From Rhizobium sp. Q54 (GTDB lineage: Bacteria; Pseudomonadota; Alphaproteobacteria; Rhizobiales; Beijerinckiaceae): a stretch of DNA of 64,000 bases. Each line of letters starts with the position of its first letter. The stretch's first letter is position 1. The position numbers were made by a program, and so were the translations under genes. Location of the stretch: contig CAMCUC010000001.1 in NCBI GenBank assembly GCA_945878875.1, forward strand, positions 62,001 to 126,000, given 5' to 3'. Shown here piece after piece: positions 1 to 8,824 of the stretch. The notes below the pieces were generated by a model. That model was not told where the DNA came from and ran no database searches. It saw only the letters and a program-made list of their open reading frames with translations.

Positions 1-2580
1 CTCCACCGCCTCCAGAGATATATCGAGATTGGCGGCCAGCTCCCGGCCCGGCGCCGCGCCCATGGGCGTGCGTTCAAGGATCGAGGTTGCATAGAGCCGG
101 GCGGCGTTGAGCGGTTGCAGAATGTCGTGACTGGCGGCGGCCAGAAAGCGGGTCTTCGACAAGTCCGCATCTTCGGCGATGGCTTTGGCTTTCGCCAGCT
201 CGCCGTTCAGGCGCACCAGTTCGTCGGTGCGTTCGCGCACGCGCTGCTCCAGCGTCTCGTTGGTCGCCTCCAGCGCCTCTTCCGCCTCCACCGTTTGCGT
301 CACGTCCGTATAGGTGGTGACGAGCCCGCCGTCAGGCATTGGCGCCGAGCGGATTTCAATCACCGTGCCGGTGGTGAGACGAAGCCTTGAGGGCGCGGTT
401 TCGTGCACCAGCAATTCCATGCGCGTGAGCACTTGCAGGTTGAGGTTGCCGGGGCCGTACATGCCGCGATCCGCATTAAAACGCAGCAATTCCTCAAGTT
501 CGAGACCGACCCGCAACGTCTCGGCGGGCAGCTCGAACAGATCGCGAAATTCGCGGTTCCAGCACATCAAGCGCAGATCGCGATCAAACACGGTGATGCC
601 CTGGCGGGCGAAATCGAGCGCATGCTGCAACAAATCGCGATTGTGCTGCAACGTTGCGGACGCCTCGTCGATAAGTTTGAGCGCCGCCTCGCGCGACAGA
701 TTGCGCCGGCGTAGCAGCAACGACAGCACAAGACGCGACGACGAGGCGCCGATGGCCGACGCCAGCAAATGCTCGGCAAAGCGCAACAGATGAACGTCGG
801 CCTCATGCGCTGGCGACAGCGAGGCGCCGCGCGCTTTCAGGAAGCTCTCGAATGAGCGGCGCGTGTGCTCGGCGCCAAGATAGCGGCCAATCGTGCCCTC
901 AAGTTCGCTCAAAGTCACCGTGGCGCCGCCAGCGCGCAACGTCTGGCCGATGAGGCCGGGCTCGGCGCCAACGAACACATTGGCCTGCAGGCGCTCGATG
1001 GGATTGGCGGAGCGCGTGAGCGAGAAGCCGACGAAGGCCAGCACATTGACGCTGAGGCTGAAGAAAACGCCGTGAACCAATTGCGCAAGATCGACGCCAA
1101 ACAAGGCGGTCGGCTTCAACGCCGCCAGACCCAGCGGCCCGTTGGCGACGATGCTGGCGATGGCGGGCGATTCAAGCGCCAATGACGGCAACAGCAGCGT
1201 GTAAGCCCAGACCAGCAGCCCGGCGATGAGACCAGCCATGGCCCCGCGCGCATTGGCGCGCCGCCACCAGAGCCCGCCGAAAAAAGCCGGCGCCACCTGC
1301 GCCACAGCCGCAAACGACAACAGGCCGATAGAGGCCAGTTCGGATTCGCCGGCGTGAAGAAAATAGACATAGGCCAGAGTCAGAATGACGACGATGGCGA
1401 AACGGCGGATAAAGAGAATCTGCGACGCCGGATCGCCCGCCTCGAACTGCTGCTGCATGCGCCGCCCGCGAAGCAGCAGCGGCATGACCAGATGGTTTGA
1501 GGCCATGATAGACAGCGCCACGCACGCCACGATCACCATGGCGGTAGCCGCCGAAAGGCCGCCGATCATCGTCAGCACCGCCATCCACGGCGCATTCGCC
1601 TGCAACGGCAAAGCCAGCACCGTCATGTCGCGGTCTATCGCACCGTCGGGAAACGTGAGACGCCCGGCGATGGCCAACGGAATGACGAACAGATTGATCG
1701 CGATCAGATAGAGCGGGAATAGCCACGCCGCCGTTTTAATGTCGGCCTCGTTGCGATTTTCGACCACCATGACGTGGAACTGGCGCGGCAACAAAATGAT
1801 TGCACAGGCGGCGAGCAATGTGGTCGCCACCCAGGTCTCGGGCTCTGGCTGGCGCGCAAGCATCGCGCGAAGAGCTGGATCGGCGGCAACGCGCGCGGTT
1901 AGATCGGCGAGGCCGTCAAACATCCACCACGTCACGAACACGCCGCAGGCGATGAAGGCGATCAGCTTCACGAGCGATTCCATCGCCACCGCCAGCACGA
2001 GGCCGTCCTGATGTTCGGTGGCGTCGATGTTGCGGGTGCCGAACGCCATCGCAAAACACGCCAGCAGCGCGGCCACGATCGCCGATAGAGGCCCGTTCTC
2101 GGAGGAGACGGCCACCGCATGGCCAGCCTCCATCGAATCGAGCACAATAGCGAGCGATGTCGAGATCGCCTTCAATTGCAGCGCTATGTAGGGGATAATT
2201 CCAAGCACGCAGATCAACGCGACGAGCGCGGCCACCTGCTCGGACTTGCCAAACCGGGCGGCCACAAAATCGGCCACCGACGTGATGTTCTGCCCCTTGG
2301 CGATGCGCGCGATGCGCAAGATCAGCGGAAAACCAAGCGCCACCACGAGAATGGGGCCGATATAGATCGGCAGGAAATCCAGCCCGCGCGAGGACGCCAG
2401 CCCCACCGAGCCAAAGAACGTCCACGAGGTGCAATAGACTGCCAGCGTCAGCGCATAAATGAGCGGACGGGCGCGCGATTGCATGAAGCGGCGGCCGGAC
2501 GTGTCGCCGTAATGGGCAACGGCGAACAGCCCGCATAAATAAACCAGCGCAATGAGTATCGCGACGCCGCCGAAATTCAT
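1..2580 (-). CDS. Sensor histidine kinase with N-terminal sodium:solute-symporter domain (partial, 3' end off window)
   Basis: The minus frame is open from an ATG at 2580 to the window edge, giving 860 residues. It is absent from the ORF track because no stop is inside the window. Residues 1 to about 500 are a multi-span SSS/PutP-like transporter domain. A linker and a PAS-like domain with a coiled coil follow, then a HisKA H-box (KTRFLAAASHDILQPLNAARLY, His about 818). This layout matches the NahK/ErcS' family of transporter-fused hybrid kinases, whose HATPase and receiver domains would lie upstream of base 1. The start is supported by GGAGAAA seven bases before the ATG. It presumably senses or couples a solute to a phosphorelay; the ligand cannot be read from the sequence. 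Family call is firm; completeness is unknown. Confidence 0.9.
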   Translation of the reverse strand, partial: MNFGGVAILIALVYLCGLFAVAHYGDTSGRRFMQSRARPLIYALTLAVYCTSWTFFGSVGLASSRGLDFLPIYIGPILVVALGFPLILRIARIAKGQNITSVADFVAARFGKSEQVAALVALICVLGIIPYIALQLKAISTSLAIVLDSMEAGHAVAVSSENGPLSAIVAALLACFAMAFGTRNIDATEHQDGLVLAVAMESLVKLIAFIACGVFVTWWMFDGLADLTARVAADPALRAMLARQPEPETWVATTLLAACAIILLPRQFHVMVVENRNEADIKTAAWLFPLYLIAINLFVIPLAIAGRLTFPDGAIDRDMTVLALPLQANAPWMAVLTMIGGLSAATAMVIVACVALSIMASNHLVMPLLLRGRRMQQQFEAGDPASQILFIRRFAIVVILTLAYVYFLHAGESELASIGLLSFAAVAQVAPAFFGGLWWRRANARGAMAGLIAGLLVWAYTLLLPSLALESPAIASIVANGPLGLAALKPTALFGVDLAQLVHGVFFSLSVNVLAFVGFSLTRSANPIERLQANVFVGAEPGLIGQTLRAGGATVTLSELEGTIGRYLGAEHTRRSFESFLKARGASLSPAHEADVHLLRFAEHLLASAIGASSSRLVLSLLLRRRNLSREAALKLIDEASATLQHNRDLLQHALDFARQGITVFDRDLRLMCWNREFRDLFELPAETLRVGLELEELLRFNADRGMYGPGNLNLQVLTRMELLVHETAPSRLRLTTGTVIEIRSAPMPDGGLVTTYTDVTQTVEAEEALEATNETLEQRVRERTDELVRLNGELAKAKAIAEDADLSKTRFLAAASHDILQPLNAARLYATSILERTPMGAAPGRELAANLDISLEAVE

Positions 2581-2742
2581 GTCGTCTTTCTCCGCAGCGG
2601 AACGCTAGCATGAACAAGGCCCAGCGTCAGCGGCGACTATTTTCATGCGTGTTTACAAATATATACGATAGGCGCAAAACATGAGCCTGAGTTTGGCGGG
2701 CTGGCGCTCAAGCTGCTCGCACGACCACGGGGAACCATTGTA

Positions 2743-3168
2743 ATGTTAAATGAATTCAAAGCTTTCGCATTGCGCGGCAATGTCGTTGACCTCGCCATTG
2801 GCGTCATCATCGGCGCGGCCTTTGGCAAGATCATCGAATCGCTGGTGGCCGACGTCATCATGCCGATCGTCGGCGCGATCACTGGCGGTCTCGATTTTTC
2901 CAATTACTACACAGGACTGTCGAGTGCGGTAACGGCAAGCTCGTTGATTGAAGCCAAAAAACAGGGAGCGGTTCTGGCGTGGGGTAATTTCCTGACCGTC
3001 AGCGTCAATTTCATGATTATCGCCTTCATTCTTTTTCTTGTGGTGCGCGCGCTGAACACCTTGAAGAAGAATGAAGAGGCTGGAGTCTCCCCGGCCGCCG
3101 CTCCCGCTCCGCTGCGCTCGGAAGTTCTTTTGGAAGAGATCCGCGATCTGCTCTCGCGCAAGAGCTGA
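2743..3168 (+). CDS. mscL: Large-conductance mechanosensitive channel MscL
   Basis: This 141-residue inner-membrane protein opens under membrane tension to release solutes during hypo-osmotic shock. The N-terminal amphipathic segment and TM1 ([27 protein letters not shown]) are the MscL signature. TM2 is [16 protein letters not shown], followed by the charged C-terminal bundle helix ([12 protein letters not shown]). Length matches the family. GGGGAA precedes the ATG by about eight bases. It is a single gene followed by a strong 13-bp inverted repeat that probably terminates it. Confidence 0.97.
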   Translation: MLNEFKAFALRGNVVDLAIGVIIGAAFGKIIESLVADVIMPIVGAITGGLDFSNYYTGLSSAVTASSLIEAKKQGAVLAWGNFLTVSVNFMIIAFILFLVVRALNTLKKNEEAGVSPAAAPAPLRSEVLLEEIRDLLSRKS

Positions 3169-3180
3169 GAAGCCAGAGTT

Positions 3181-3216
3181 TTGCAATCGCGGCGCAAACG
3201 CGGGCCGCGATTGCAA
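3181..3216 (+). terminator. Long inverted repeat after mscL, probable intrinsic terminator
   Basis: TTGCAATCGCGGC (3181-3193) pairs perfectly with GCCGCGATTGCAA (3204-3216) around a 10-base loop, followed by a short T run (TTTAT). It lies 12 bases past the mscL stop codon. Confidence 0.7.
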
Positions 3217-3293
3217 TTTATGATCTCAGACGGCAAGTAGGGCGCGAGCTGTTCACGCAAGCATCCGCCAACGCTTATGAAAAACCCTGAGCC

Positions 3294-4379
3294 ATGACCA
3301 CGATCTCAACCGAGGCTTTCCGCAAGCCGCCGCTCACCCGGCAATTGACGACGGTGGCAATGGGCGCCTGCGGCTCGGCTTTGTTCTTGTGGCTTGGCGT
3401 GCCCGGCGGCGGCATTTCGGGCGCGATGCTCGCCGTCACGTTGATGACGGTGTTTGGGCTTGCCGCGCGCATCGAGGGGCCGCTGCGCACCATCGCCATG
3501 GTGGCTTCCGGCGTGACGCTGGGCACCGCCGTGACGCCCGCGACGCTGGCGGGAATCGCCACCTATCCCGGCTCGCTGGCGATCATGACCGTCGGCGTCG
3601 TGGTCACCACAATCGCGGGCACTGCGTTTTTATGCGTGTTCGCAGGCTGGAGCCGAGCCACGGCGCTGCTGGCCACGAGCCCCGGCGCATTCTCCTATAT
3701 CGTCTCGGTGGCGCCGCGCGTGAAGGGCGACGTGCCGCGCATCGTCGTGGTGCAGATGTTCCGCGTGCTGATTTTAATGGCGGTCCTGCCGATGCTCGTC
3801 GTCGAGACGGCCAGCCTCACAGGAGGCGTGGCGGCGCCCCAGGGCCCGCTCCCTGCGCTTGATCCGCTCTGGCTTGTGGGCGTGATGCTTGTCGCCGGGG
3901 CTGCAGGCGGCTTTTTGTTTGAGCGCATGAAGATCGCCGGCGGCATCTTCTTCGGCGCCATGCTCGTATCGGCTACGTTTCACGGAACGGGATTGGCGCC
4001 CGGACGCCTGCCTTCCGAGCTGACTTTCGTCGGCCAATGCCTGATCGGGACATGGACCGGCTCGCGCTTTGTGGGCTTTGACTGGCGCCGTCTGCCCGGC
4101 CTTTTGGGCGTGGCGAGCGCCTCCATCGCCATCAGCATCGCCACATCGGCTTTGTTCGCGTGGTTCGCCTCAGCCTTGCTCGGCCTGTCGTTTGGCGGCG
4201 CGATGATCGCGTTTGCGCCCGGCGCGCTGGAGGCGATGACGATGCTCGCCTTCGCGATCGGATTTGATCCGCTCTACGTTGGCGTTCATCATCTGGCGCG
4301 CTTCATGTTGCTGAACATGACCATGCCGCTGGTGGTGCGCTATTGGCTGGAGCCGCAGATCAACAAGCAGCAACCTTAA
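3294..4379 (+). CDS. AbrB-family (PF05145-type) integral membrane protein
   Basis: A 361-residue protein with about ten hydrophobic segments and internal duplication: glycine-rich GVPGGGISGAML near residue 40 and AGAAGGFLFERMKIAGGIFFGAML near 205 occupy equivalent places in two halves. This is the membrane family often labelled AbrB or ammonia-monooxygenase-like regulator; it is a transporter-like membrane protein, not the AbrB DNA-binding protein. Substrate unknown. Its 3' end overlaps the convergent metZ stop by 4 bases. The ATG at 3294 has no strong ribosome site, so the start is less certain than the family. Confidence 0.8.
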   Translation: MTTISTEAFRKPPLTRQLTTVAMGACGSALFLWLGVPGGGISGAMLAVTLMTVFGLAARIEGPLRTIAMVASGVTLGTAVTPATLAGIATYPGSLAIMTVGVVVTTIAGTAFLCVFAGWSRATALLATSPGAFSYIVSVAPRVKGDVPRIVVVQMFRVLILMAVLPMLVVETASLTGGVAAPQGPLPALDPLWLVGVMLVAGAAGGFLFERMKIAGGIFFGAMLVSATFHGTGLAPGRLPSELTFVGQCLIGTWTGSRFVGFDWRRLPGLLGVASASIAISIATSALFAWFASALLGLSFGGAMIAFAPGALEAMTMLAFAIGFDPLYVGVHHLARFMLLNMTMPLVVRYWLEPQINKQQP

Positions 4380-5581
4380 ACAGCATCGGCCGCGGCCTTC
4401 AAATCCTCCAGCAGATCCTCGATATCCTCAAGGCCGACCGAGAGGCGCAGCATGCCCTCCCCGATGCCCATATCCTCGCGCGTGGCGCGTGGAATGCGCT
4501 GATGCGTGGTGGTGGCGGGATGGGTGAGGATGCTTTTTGAATCGCCCAGGTTGTTGGACAATTTCACCACCTCAAGCGCATTGCCAAAGCGGAAGGCGCC
4601 ATCCTTGCCGCCGACCACATCCAGCACCACGACCGTGCCGCCCGCGCTCATCTGCTTGCGCGCCAGCTCGTGCTGGGGATGGTCCTTACGCCAGGGATAA
4701 AGCACGCGCTCAACGCTTTTTTGCTCGGCCAGGAAATCGGCCACCCGTTCGGCGTTGCGCACCTGCTGCATGACGCGCAGCGGCAGCGTCTCCAGCGATT
4801 TCAGCATCACCCACGCATTGAACGGCGACATCGCCGGGCCGGTCTGGCGCAGGAAATTGTGGATGTTTTTCATAATGAACTCTTCCGAGCCCAAAATGCA
4901 GCCGCCCAGCACCCGGCCCTGCCCGTCCACATGTTTGGTGGCCGAATAGACCACGCAATCGGCGCCCAATTTCAGCGGGCTTTGCAACAGGGGCGTGGCG
5001 AACACGTTATCGACGACGAGCGTGCCGCCAACGCTGTGCGCGATCTCGGCCACCGCCTGAATGTCGATGATTTCAAGCTGCGGATTGGTCGGGCTCTCCA
5101 GAAAGAAAACCTTCGTGTTCGGTCGGATCGCGCCGCGCCATTGGGCCAGATCGCTGCCGTCCACCAGCGTCGAGGCGATGCCGTAGCAGGGCAGCAGGTC
5201 TTCCACGATAAAACGGCACGAGCCAAACAGCGCCTTGGCCGCCACCACATGATCGCCCGCCCTCAGCTGGCCCAGCATAGAGGCGGTGACGGCGGCCATG
5301 CCGGTCGCCGTGGCGCGGGCGGCCTCCGCCCCTTCCAGCAAAGCCATGCGCTCTTCAAACATCGCCACAGTCGGGTTGCCGAAGCGCGAGTACTGAAAGC
5401 CCGGCGAGGCGCCGGTGAAGCGCGCCTCGGCCTGCTCCATGCTCTCGTAGGCGAACCCTTGCGTGAGGAAGAGCGCCTCGGACATCTCGCCAAATTGCGA
5501 GCGCATCGTGCCGCCATGCACCAGACGGGTCGCGGCGCGCAATTCGCGCATGGACTTCCGGGGGGGCTTCTTGTCGGTCAT
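4376..5581 (-). CDS. metZ: O-succinylhomoserine sulfhydrylase (PLP enzyme of methionine synthesis)
   Basis: A 401-residue Cys/Met-metabolism PLP enzyme. The PLP lysine lies in VVYSATKHVDGQGRVLGG, with the preceding cofactor loop VDNVFATPLLQSPLKLGAD and an N-terminal YSRFGNPTVAMFEERMALLEG block. The family converts O-succinylhomoserine plus sulfide to homocysteine. The start is the ATG at 5581, with GAGGA just upstream held partly in a small hairpin. The leader (5588-5666) can fold into a pseudoknot, which fits regulation by a methionine-pathway signal. The symbol rests on strong overall resemblance to alphaproteobacterial MetZ; cystathionine gamma-synthase is the main alternative. Confidence 0.9.
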   Translation of the reverse strand: MTDKKPPRKSMRELRAATRLVHGGTMRSQFGEMSEALFLTQGFAYESMEQAEARFTGASPGFQYSRFGNPTVAMFEERMALLEGAEAARATATGMAAVTASMLGQLRAGDHVVAAKALFGSCRFIVEDLLPCYGIASTLVDGSDLAQWRGAIRPNTKVFFLESPTNPQLEIIDIQAVAEIAHSVGGTLVVDNVFATPLLQSPLKLGADCVVYSATKHVDGQGRVLGGCILGSEEFIMKNIHNFLRQTGPAMSPFNAWVMLKSLETLPLRVMQQVRNAERVADFLAEQKSVERVLYPWRKDHPQHELARKQMSAGGTVVVLDVVGGKDGAFRFGNALEVVKLSNNLGDSKSILTHPATTTHQRIPRATREDMGIGEGMLRLSVGLEDIEDLLEDLKAAADAV

Positions 5582-5587
5582 GCTGTC

Positions 5588-5666
5588 CTCGAAAATCGAG
5601 CGTCAATCAGCCGCCATTTAGTCCCGACGCACCCCTGCGGGCAAGCGGACTTGGCTTATACAGGGG
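5588..5666 (-). promoter_or_regulatory. Structured metZ leader, possible riboswitch
   Basis: On the minus strand, CCCCTG (plus 5661-5666) can pair with CAGGGG (plus 5632-5637). Inside that loop AGTCC can pair with the downstream GGGACT (plus 5620-5625) and GCCA with TGGC, making an H-type pseudoknot with an ACTAAA tract. A second hairpin, CTCGA-TTT-TCGAG (plus 5588-5600), overlaps the GAGGA ribosome site. SAM-II riboswitches often precede metZ in this group, but the usual GATTT segment is not visible, so the class is not assigned. Confidence 0.35.
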
Positions 5667-5718
5667 AAATAGCGCCGACGACCTTGGCCAAGGCGTCCAT
5701 ATTGGCTAGTCATTTGCG

Positions 5719-6807
5719 ATGACATCTTCGCCCGGCATCCTCCCCGCCCACACCATCGAAGCGCTTGCGCAAAGCGGCGCGATCACGCTCGCCTCCCCTT
5801 TTGTCGTGGGACAGGTGCAGCCCGCCAGCCTTGACCTGCGGCTGGGCAAGCGCGCCTGGCGGATGCGGGCGAGCTTCTTGCCCGGTCCCGACCGGCCCGT
5901 CTCCGCCTGCATCGAGCGCTTGTCGCTGCACGAGATCGACCTTGAGCGCGGCGCGGTTCTGGAGACCGATTGCGTCTATGTCGCCGAGCTGATGGAGGGG
6001 CTGGCGCTGCCCCCCGACATCGCCGCCGCCGCAAACCCCAAAAGCTCGACGGGTCGCATCGACGTGTTCACCCGCGTGATCGCCGATCATGCGCGCGCGT
6101 TTGACATGATTCCCGCCGGCTATCACGGCCCGCTCTACGCCGAGATTTCGCCGCGCACCTTCCCGGTGCTGGCGCGCAGCGGCTCGCGCCTGTCGCAGGT
6201 ACGCTTCCGCCATGGCCACGCGCGGCTGGACGATGCCGGGCATCGGGCTTTGCATGCGCGCGAAAAGCTCGTCACTTCGTCCGAGCCCTCAATCTCGGAC
6301 GGCGTGGCCGTCTCCGTCGATCTGGCAGGCTTTGATTCGTCGGGCCTCATCGGCTATCGCGCCAAGCGCCACACCGGCCTGATCGACGTCGATAAAGTGG
6401 CCGCGCACGATCTGCTCGATTTCTGGGAGCCGATCCACGACCGGGGCCGCCGCGATCTGATTCTTGATCCCGGCGAGTTCTACATTCTCGCGTCCAAGGA
6501 AGCCGTGCGCGTGCCGCCGGACCATGCCGCCGAGATGACGCCGTTCGATCCATTGGTGGGCGAGTTCCGCGTGCATTACGCTGGTTTCTTCGATCCGGGC
6601 TTCGGCGCGGCGGAAGCTGGCGGCGCCGGCGCCCGCGCCGTGCTGGAAGTACGCTCGCACGACGTGCCCTTCATTCTGGAAGACGGCCAGATCGTCGGCC
6701 GCCTCGTCTACGAGCGCATGGCGGAAGCGCCCCGCGCGCTTTATGGCGCCGGCCTTGGCTCAAATTATCAGGCGCAGGGGCTGAAGCTGTCGAAGCATTT
6801 CAGATAA
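5719..6807 (+). CDS. dcd: 2'-deoxycytidine 5'-triphosphate deaminase, alphaproteobacterial double-length form
   Basis: A 362-residue protein of the long DCD family in which two dCTP-deaminase/dUTPase-like folds are joined, against about 190 residues for E. coli Dcd. The first half carries VQPASLDLRLGKRAWRMRA and NPKSSTGRIDVFTRVI, the latter being the conserved nucleotide-binding loop. The second half has LDPGEFYILASKE, the usual DCD strand. It makes dUTP from dCTP for thymidylate synthesis. The gene stands alone ahead of tRNA-Gly. Confidence 0.9.
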   Translation: MTSSPGILPAHTIEALAQSGAITLASPFVVGQVQPASLDLRLGKRAWRMRASFLPGPDRPVSACIERLSLHEIDLERGAVLETDCVYVAELMEGLALPPDIAAAANPKSSTGRIDVFTRVIADHARAFDMIPAGYHGPLYAEISPRTFPVLARSGSRLSQVRFRHGHARLDDAGHRALHAREKLVTSSEPSISDGVAVSVDLAGFDSSGLIGYRAKRHTGLIDVDKVAAHDLLDFWEPIHDRGRRDLILDPGEFYILASKEAVRVPPDHAAEMTPFDPLVGEFRVHYAGFFDPGFGAAEAGGAGARAVLEVRSHDVPFILEDGQIVGRLVYERMAEAPRALYGAGLGSNYQAQGLKLSKHFR

Positions 6808-6874
6808 AGGCCCGAAGCTGTTCGCTCCAGGCTGCTTGCCCGAAGCGGGCGCGGCAGCTATGTTGCCGCGTATT

Positions 6875-6948
6875 GCGGGTGTAGTTCAATGGTAGAACGG
6901 CAGCTTCCCAAGCTGCATACGAGGGTTCGATTCCCTTCACCCGCTCCA
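6875..6948 (+). tRNA. tRNA-Gly (anticodon CCC)
   Basis: A 74-base cloverleaf. The acceptor stem is GCGGGTG/CACCCGC, the D arm is GTTCAATGGTAGAAC, the anticodon stem is GCAGC/GCTGC with loop TTCCCAA (anticodon CCC), and the T arm is GAGGG-TTCGATT-CCCTT. The 3' end TCCA is encoded. Confidence 0.97.
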
Positions 6949-6982
6949 TATTTTTCGAACTGGTTTGCCACAAGGTTGTCTT

Positions 6983-7663
6983 GTGCACACACTCCCCCGC
7001 CTCGTGCTCTTCACGCTCGCAAGTTTGACGCTTGTCGTTTCCGGCCGCGCCGAAGAGATAGTGGCCTTTGGCGAACGCTACGCGCTCTATAATGGCCCCG
7101 CCAAACGCGCATCATTTGGGCTGATTTTGCTGCCCGGCGGCGAAGGCGATATTGGGATATCTCAATCAGGCGAGATCGTCCGGCAGGGCAATTGGATCGT
7201 GCGCACGCGCGCCGCTTACGCAAAGTCGGGCATAGCTTCCCTGCTGCTCGACGATGGAATTGAGCTGGCGGACGCATTCGCTTTTCTGCGCCAGCGCACG
7301 GATAAAGTTGTCGTCGTTGCGCAAAGTCGCGGCTCGCTGAAAATTCCCCGCGCGCTGGCTTACAAGCCCGACGCTGTCGTCTTCACGTCATCCATGCTTG
7401 GCGCCGTGCAAAAGCGGCTTGATGCGCCGGACGCCTTGCCGCGCACGCTCGTTGTGCATCACCGGAACGATTTTTGCCCCGTCACCCATGCCTCGGACGT
7501 GGCGGGCTTTGCGCAATGGGCGGGCGTGCGCGTGCAGGTGCAATGGATCGACGGCGGATCAGAACCAAAGGGGCGCCTCTGCGGGGCCAACCATTATCAC
7601 GGCTTCATTGGCCGCGAGAGCGAGGTTGTCGCCGCCATCGCGCGGTTTGTGAAGGGGCGCTAG
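6983..7663 (+). CDS. Secreted alpha/beta-hydrolase-like protein, function unknown
   Basis: The likely start is the GTG at 6983, with AAGG seven bases upstream. It yields MHTLPRLVLFTLASLTLVVSGRAEE, a good Sec signal peptide; the ORF track begins six codons earlier at a TTG. The mature protein of about 200 residues looks like an alpha/beta hydrolase fold: strand LILLPGGEG, VVVVAQSRGSLKIPRAL with Ser in AQSRGS as possible nucleophile, RTLVVHHRNDFCP as possible acid loop, and a late His in ANHYHGF. Substrate unknown. It starts 34 bases after tRNA-Gly and is convergent with the next gene. Confidence 0.7.
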   Translation: MHTLPRLVLFTLASLTLVVSGRAEEIVAFGERYALYNGPAKRASFGLILLPGGEGDIGISQSGEIVRQGNWIVRTRAAYAKSGIASLLLDDGIELADAFAFLRQRTDKVVVVAQSRGSLKIPRALAYKPDAVVFTSSMLGAVQKRLDAPDALPRTLVVHHRNDFCPVTHASDVAGFAQWAGVRVQVQWIDGGSEPKGRLCGANHYHGFIGRESEVVAAIARFVKGR

Positions 7664-7672
7664 GCCGCGCGA

Positions 7673-8176
7673 TCAGCGCAACAGCGCCAGCGCTTCCATC
7701 ATGCCCCACACCAGCAGCCCGCACAGCGGCGGCAGGATGAGGGAAGAGCCCAGCCGAATAGCCACGAAGCGATACCCCATCAGCGGCGCCTCATAAATCA
7801 TGACGCGGTGGAACGCGAACACCGACCATGCGGTCAGAAACGCCACCACCTGCGGAAAGCCAGCGCCGGACGCCAGCAGCACGACGACGATGGGGAACGA
7901 CACGATGGGACCGGCGGGCGTGAAGCCGCCAAAGACAGTGGCCAGCAGAATGCCGCGCATGCCGCTCTCATAGCCAATCGCGTGGCCAATCACGTCGGCG
8001 GGCGCGATCTTTGAGATAAACCCTGCGGCCATAAAGGCGAAGGCGATGCGCGGCAGCACTTCGACAAAACGCAAAATGGCATTGCGAAAGGCGCCGCGCA
8101 GCAGCGTTGGCGAACGCCGCCAGGCGATGATCGCCAGCACCAGCGCCATCGAACCCATAATGAGAATCGCAGTCAT
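7673..8176 (-). CDS. ArsP/DUF318-like permease, small half
   Basis: A 167-residue membrane protein with about five hydrophobic helices. The motif GGFTPAGPIVSFPIVVVLL mirrors TPGGPMISFPL in the upstream gene. The two are homologous halves of a permease of the ArsP_1/DUF318 type, which is normally one longer chain. The ATG at 8176 overlaps the stop of the upstream half (ATGA), indicating translational coupling and probably a 1:1 complex. The genes lie downstream of the Rieske oxygenase and the 171-aa protein on the same strand, so transport of the aromatic substrate or a product is plausible but unproven. Confidence 0.7.
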   Translation of the reverse strand: MTAILIMGSMALVLAIIAWRRSPTLLRGAFRNAILRFVEVLPRIAFAFMAAGFISKIAPADVIGHAIGYESGMRGILLATVFGGFTPAGPIVSFPIVVVLLASGAGFPQVVAFLTAWSVFAFHRVMIYEAPLMGYRFVAIRLGSSLILPPLCGLLVWGMMEALALLR

Positions 8177-8799
8177 GATTTGGCCTGCGGGTCTTTCGTG
8201 TTGTCTTCCTCTTTTGCTTCGGCCAGCGCGATGAGGCGCTTTTCTTCCTCGTTGCGCGGCAGATAATCAGCTACCAATGCGGCCACAAACGGCAATGGCA
8301 GCGACCCGATGAAACGCATCAAAGTATATTCAACGCCCAGGAGCGGGATTTCCCAGATCAGAATGCGCTGGAAGCCAAGCGTTTCCCAAGACGTCAGATA
8401 AGCGATCACGGTGCTGCGCGATGCGCCAGCCTTCGACAGGGACGAGACGAGCGGGAACGAAATCATCGGCCCGCCGGGCGTCACAGCGCCGATGCCCGTC
8501 GCCAGAGCCACGCCTTTGAAGCCCGCCTTCTCGCCCAGCCATTTGGCGATGAACGCGCGCGGCACAAGCGCGGTGACGAGCGCGGCCACAAAGAACGCGA
8601 TCGCCATTTTCGGCGCCAGATCGAGAAACATGAACACGTCTTTATAGAGGCTGTCGGCCACCGCATCGGCGCCCGCGATCCACCAGCACAGCAGGCCCGA
8701 AACGACGGCGAGGCCCGCCAATACGAGAACGGACGTGTCGAAGAGCGCAGCGCGCAGATCGAGGCGATCTCGCCGGAAGCTCTTCGTTTCAACCGTCAT
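8173..8799 (-). CDS. ArsP/DUF318-like permease, large half
   Basis: A 208-residue membrane protein. After a basic N-terminus there is a hydrophobic helix (LVLAGLAVVSGLLCWWIAG), then AIAFFVAALVTALVPRAFIAKWLG and the signature GAVTPGGPMISFPLVSSL, ending in a charged cytosolic tail (NEEEKRLIALAEAKEEDNTKD). The motif order follows the ArsP_1/DUF318 permeases. It overlaps the next half-permease by 4 bases and follows the 171-aa gene by 25 bases, so the three share a transcript. Substrate not evident; there is no arsenic gene in the window. Confidence 0.72.
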   Translation of the reverse strand: MTVETKSFRRDRLDLRAALFDTSVLVLAGLAVVSGLLCWWIAGADAVADSLYKDVFMFLDLAPKMAIAFFVAALVTALVPRAFIAKWLGEKAGFKGVALATGIGAVTPGGPMISFPLVSSLSKAGASRSTVIAYLTSWETLGFQRILIWEIPLLGVEYTLMRFIGSLPLPFVAALVADYLPRNEEEKRLIALAEAKEEDNTKDPQAKS

Positions 8800-8824
8800 T
8801 CGTTCTCCAGTTTTGGTTTGAACA

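Noticed and set aside
3294-4379. Ammonia monooxygenase or AbrB regulator label
   Set aside because: Both are known misnomers for PF05145-type membrane proteins; the sequence is a polytopic membrane protein without DNA-binding or copper motifs.
4670-5722. Plus-strand 350-aa ORF opposite metZ
   Set aside because: Antisense shadow of metZ, with no recognisable fold.
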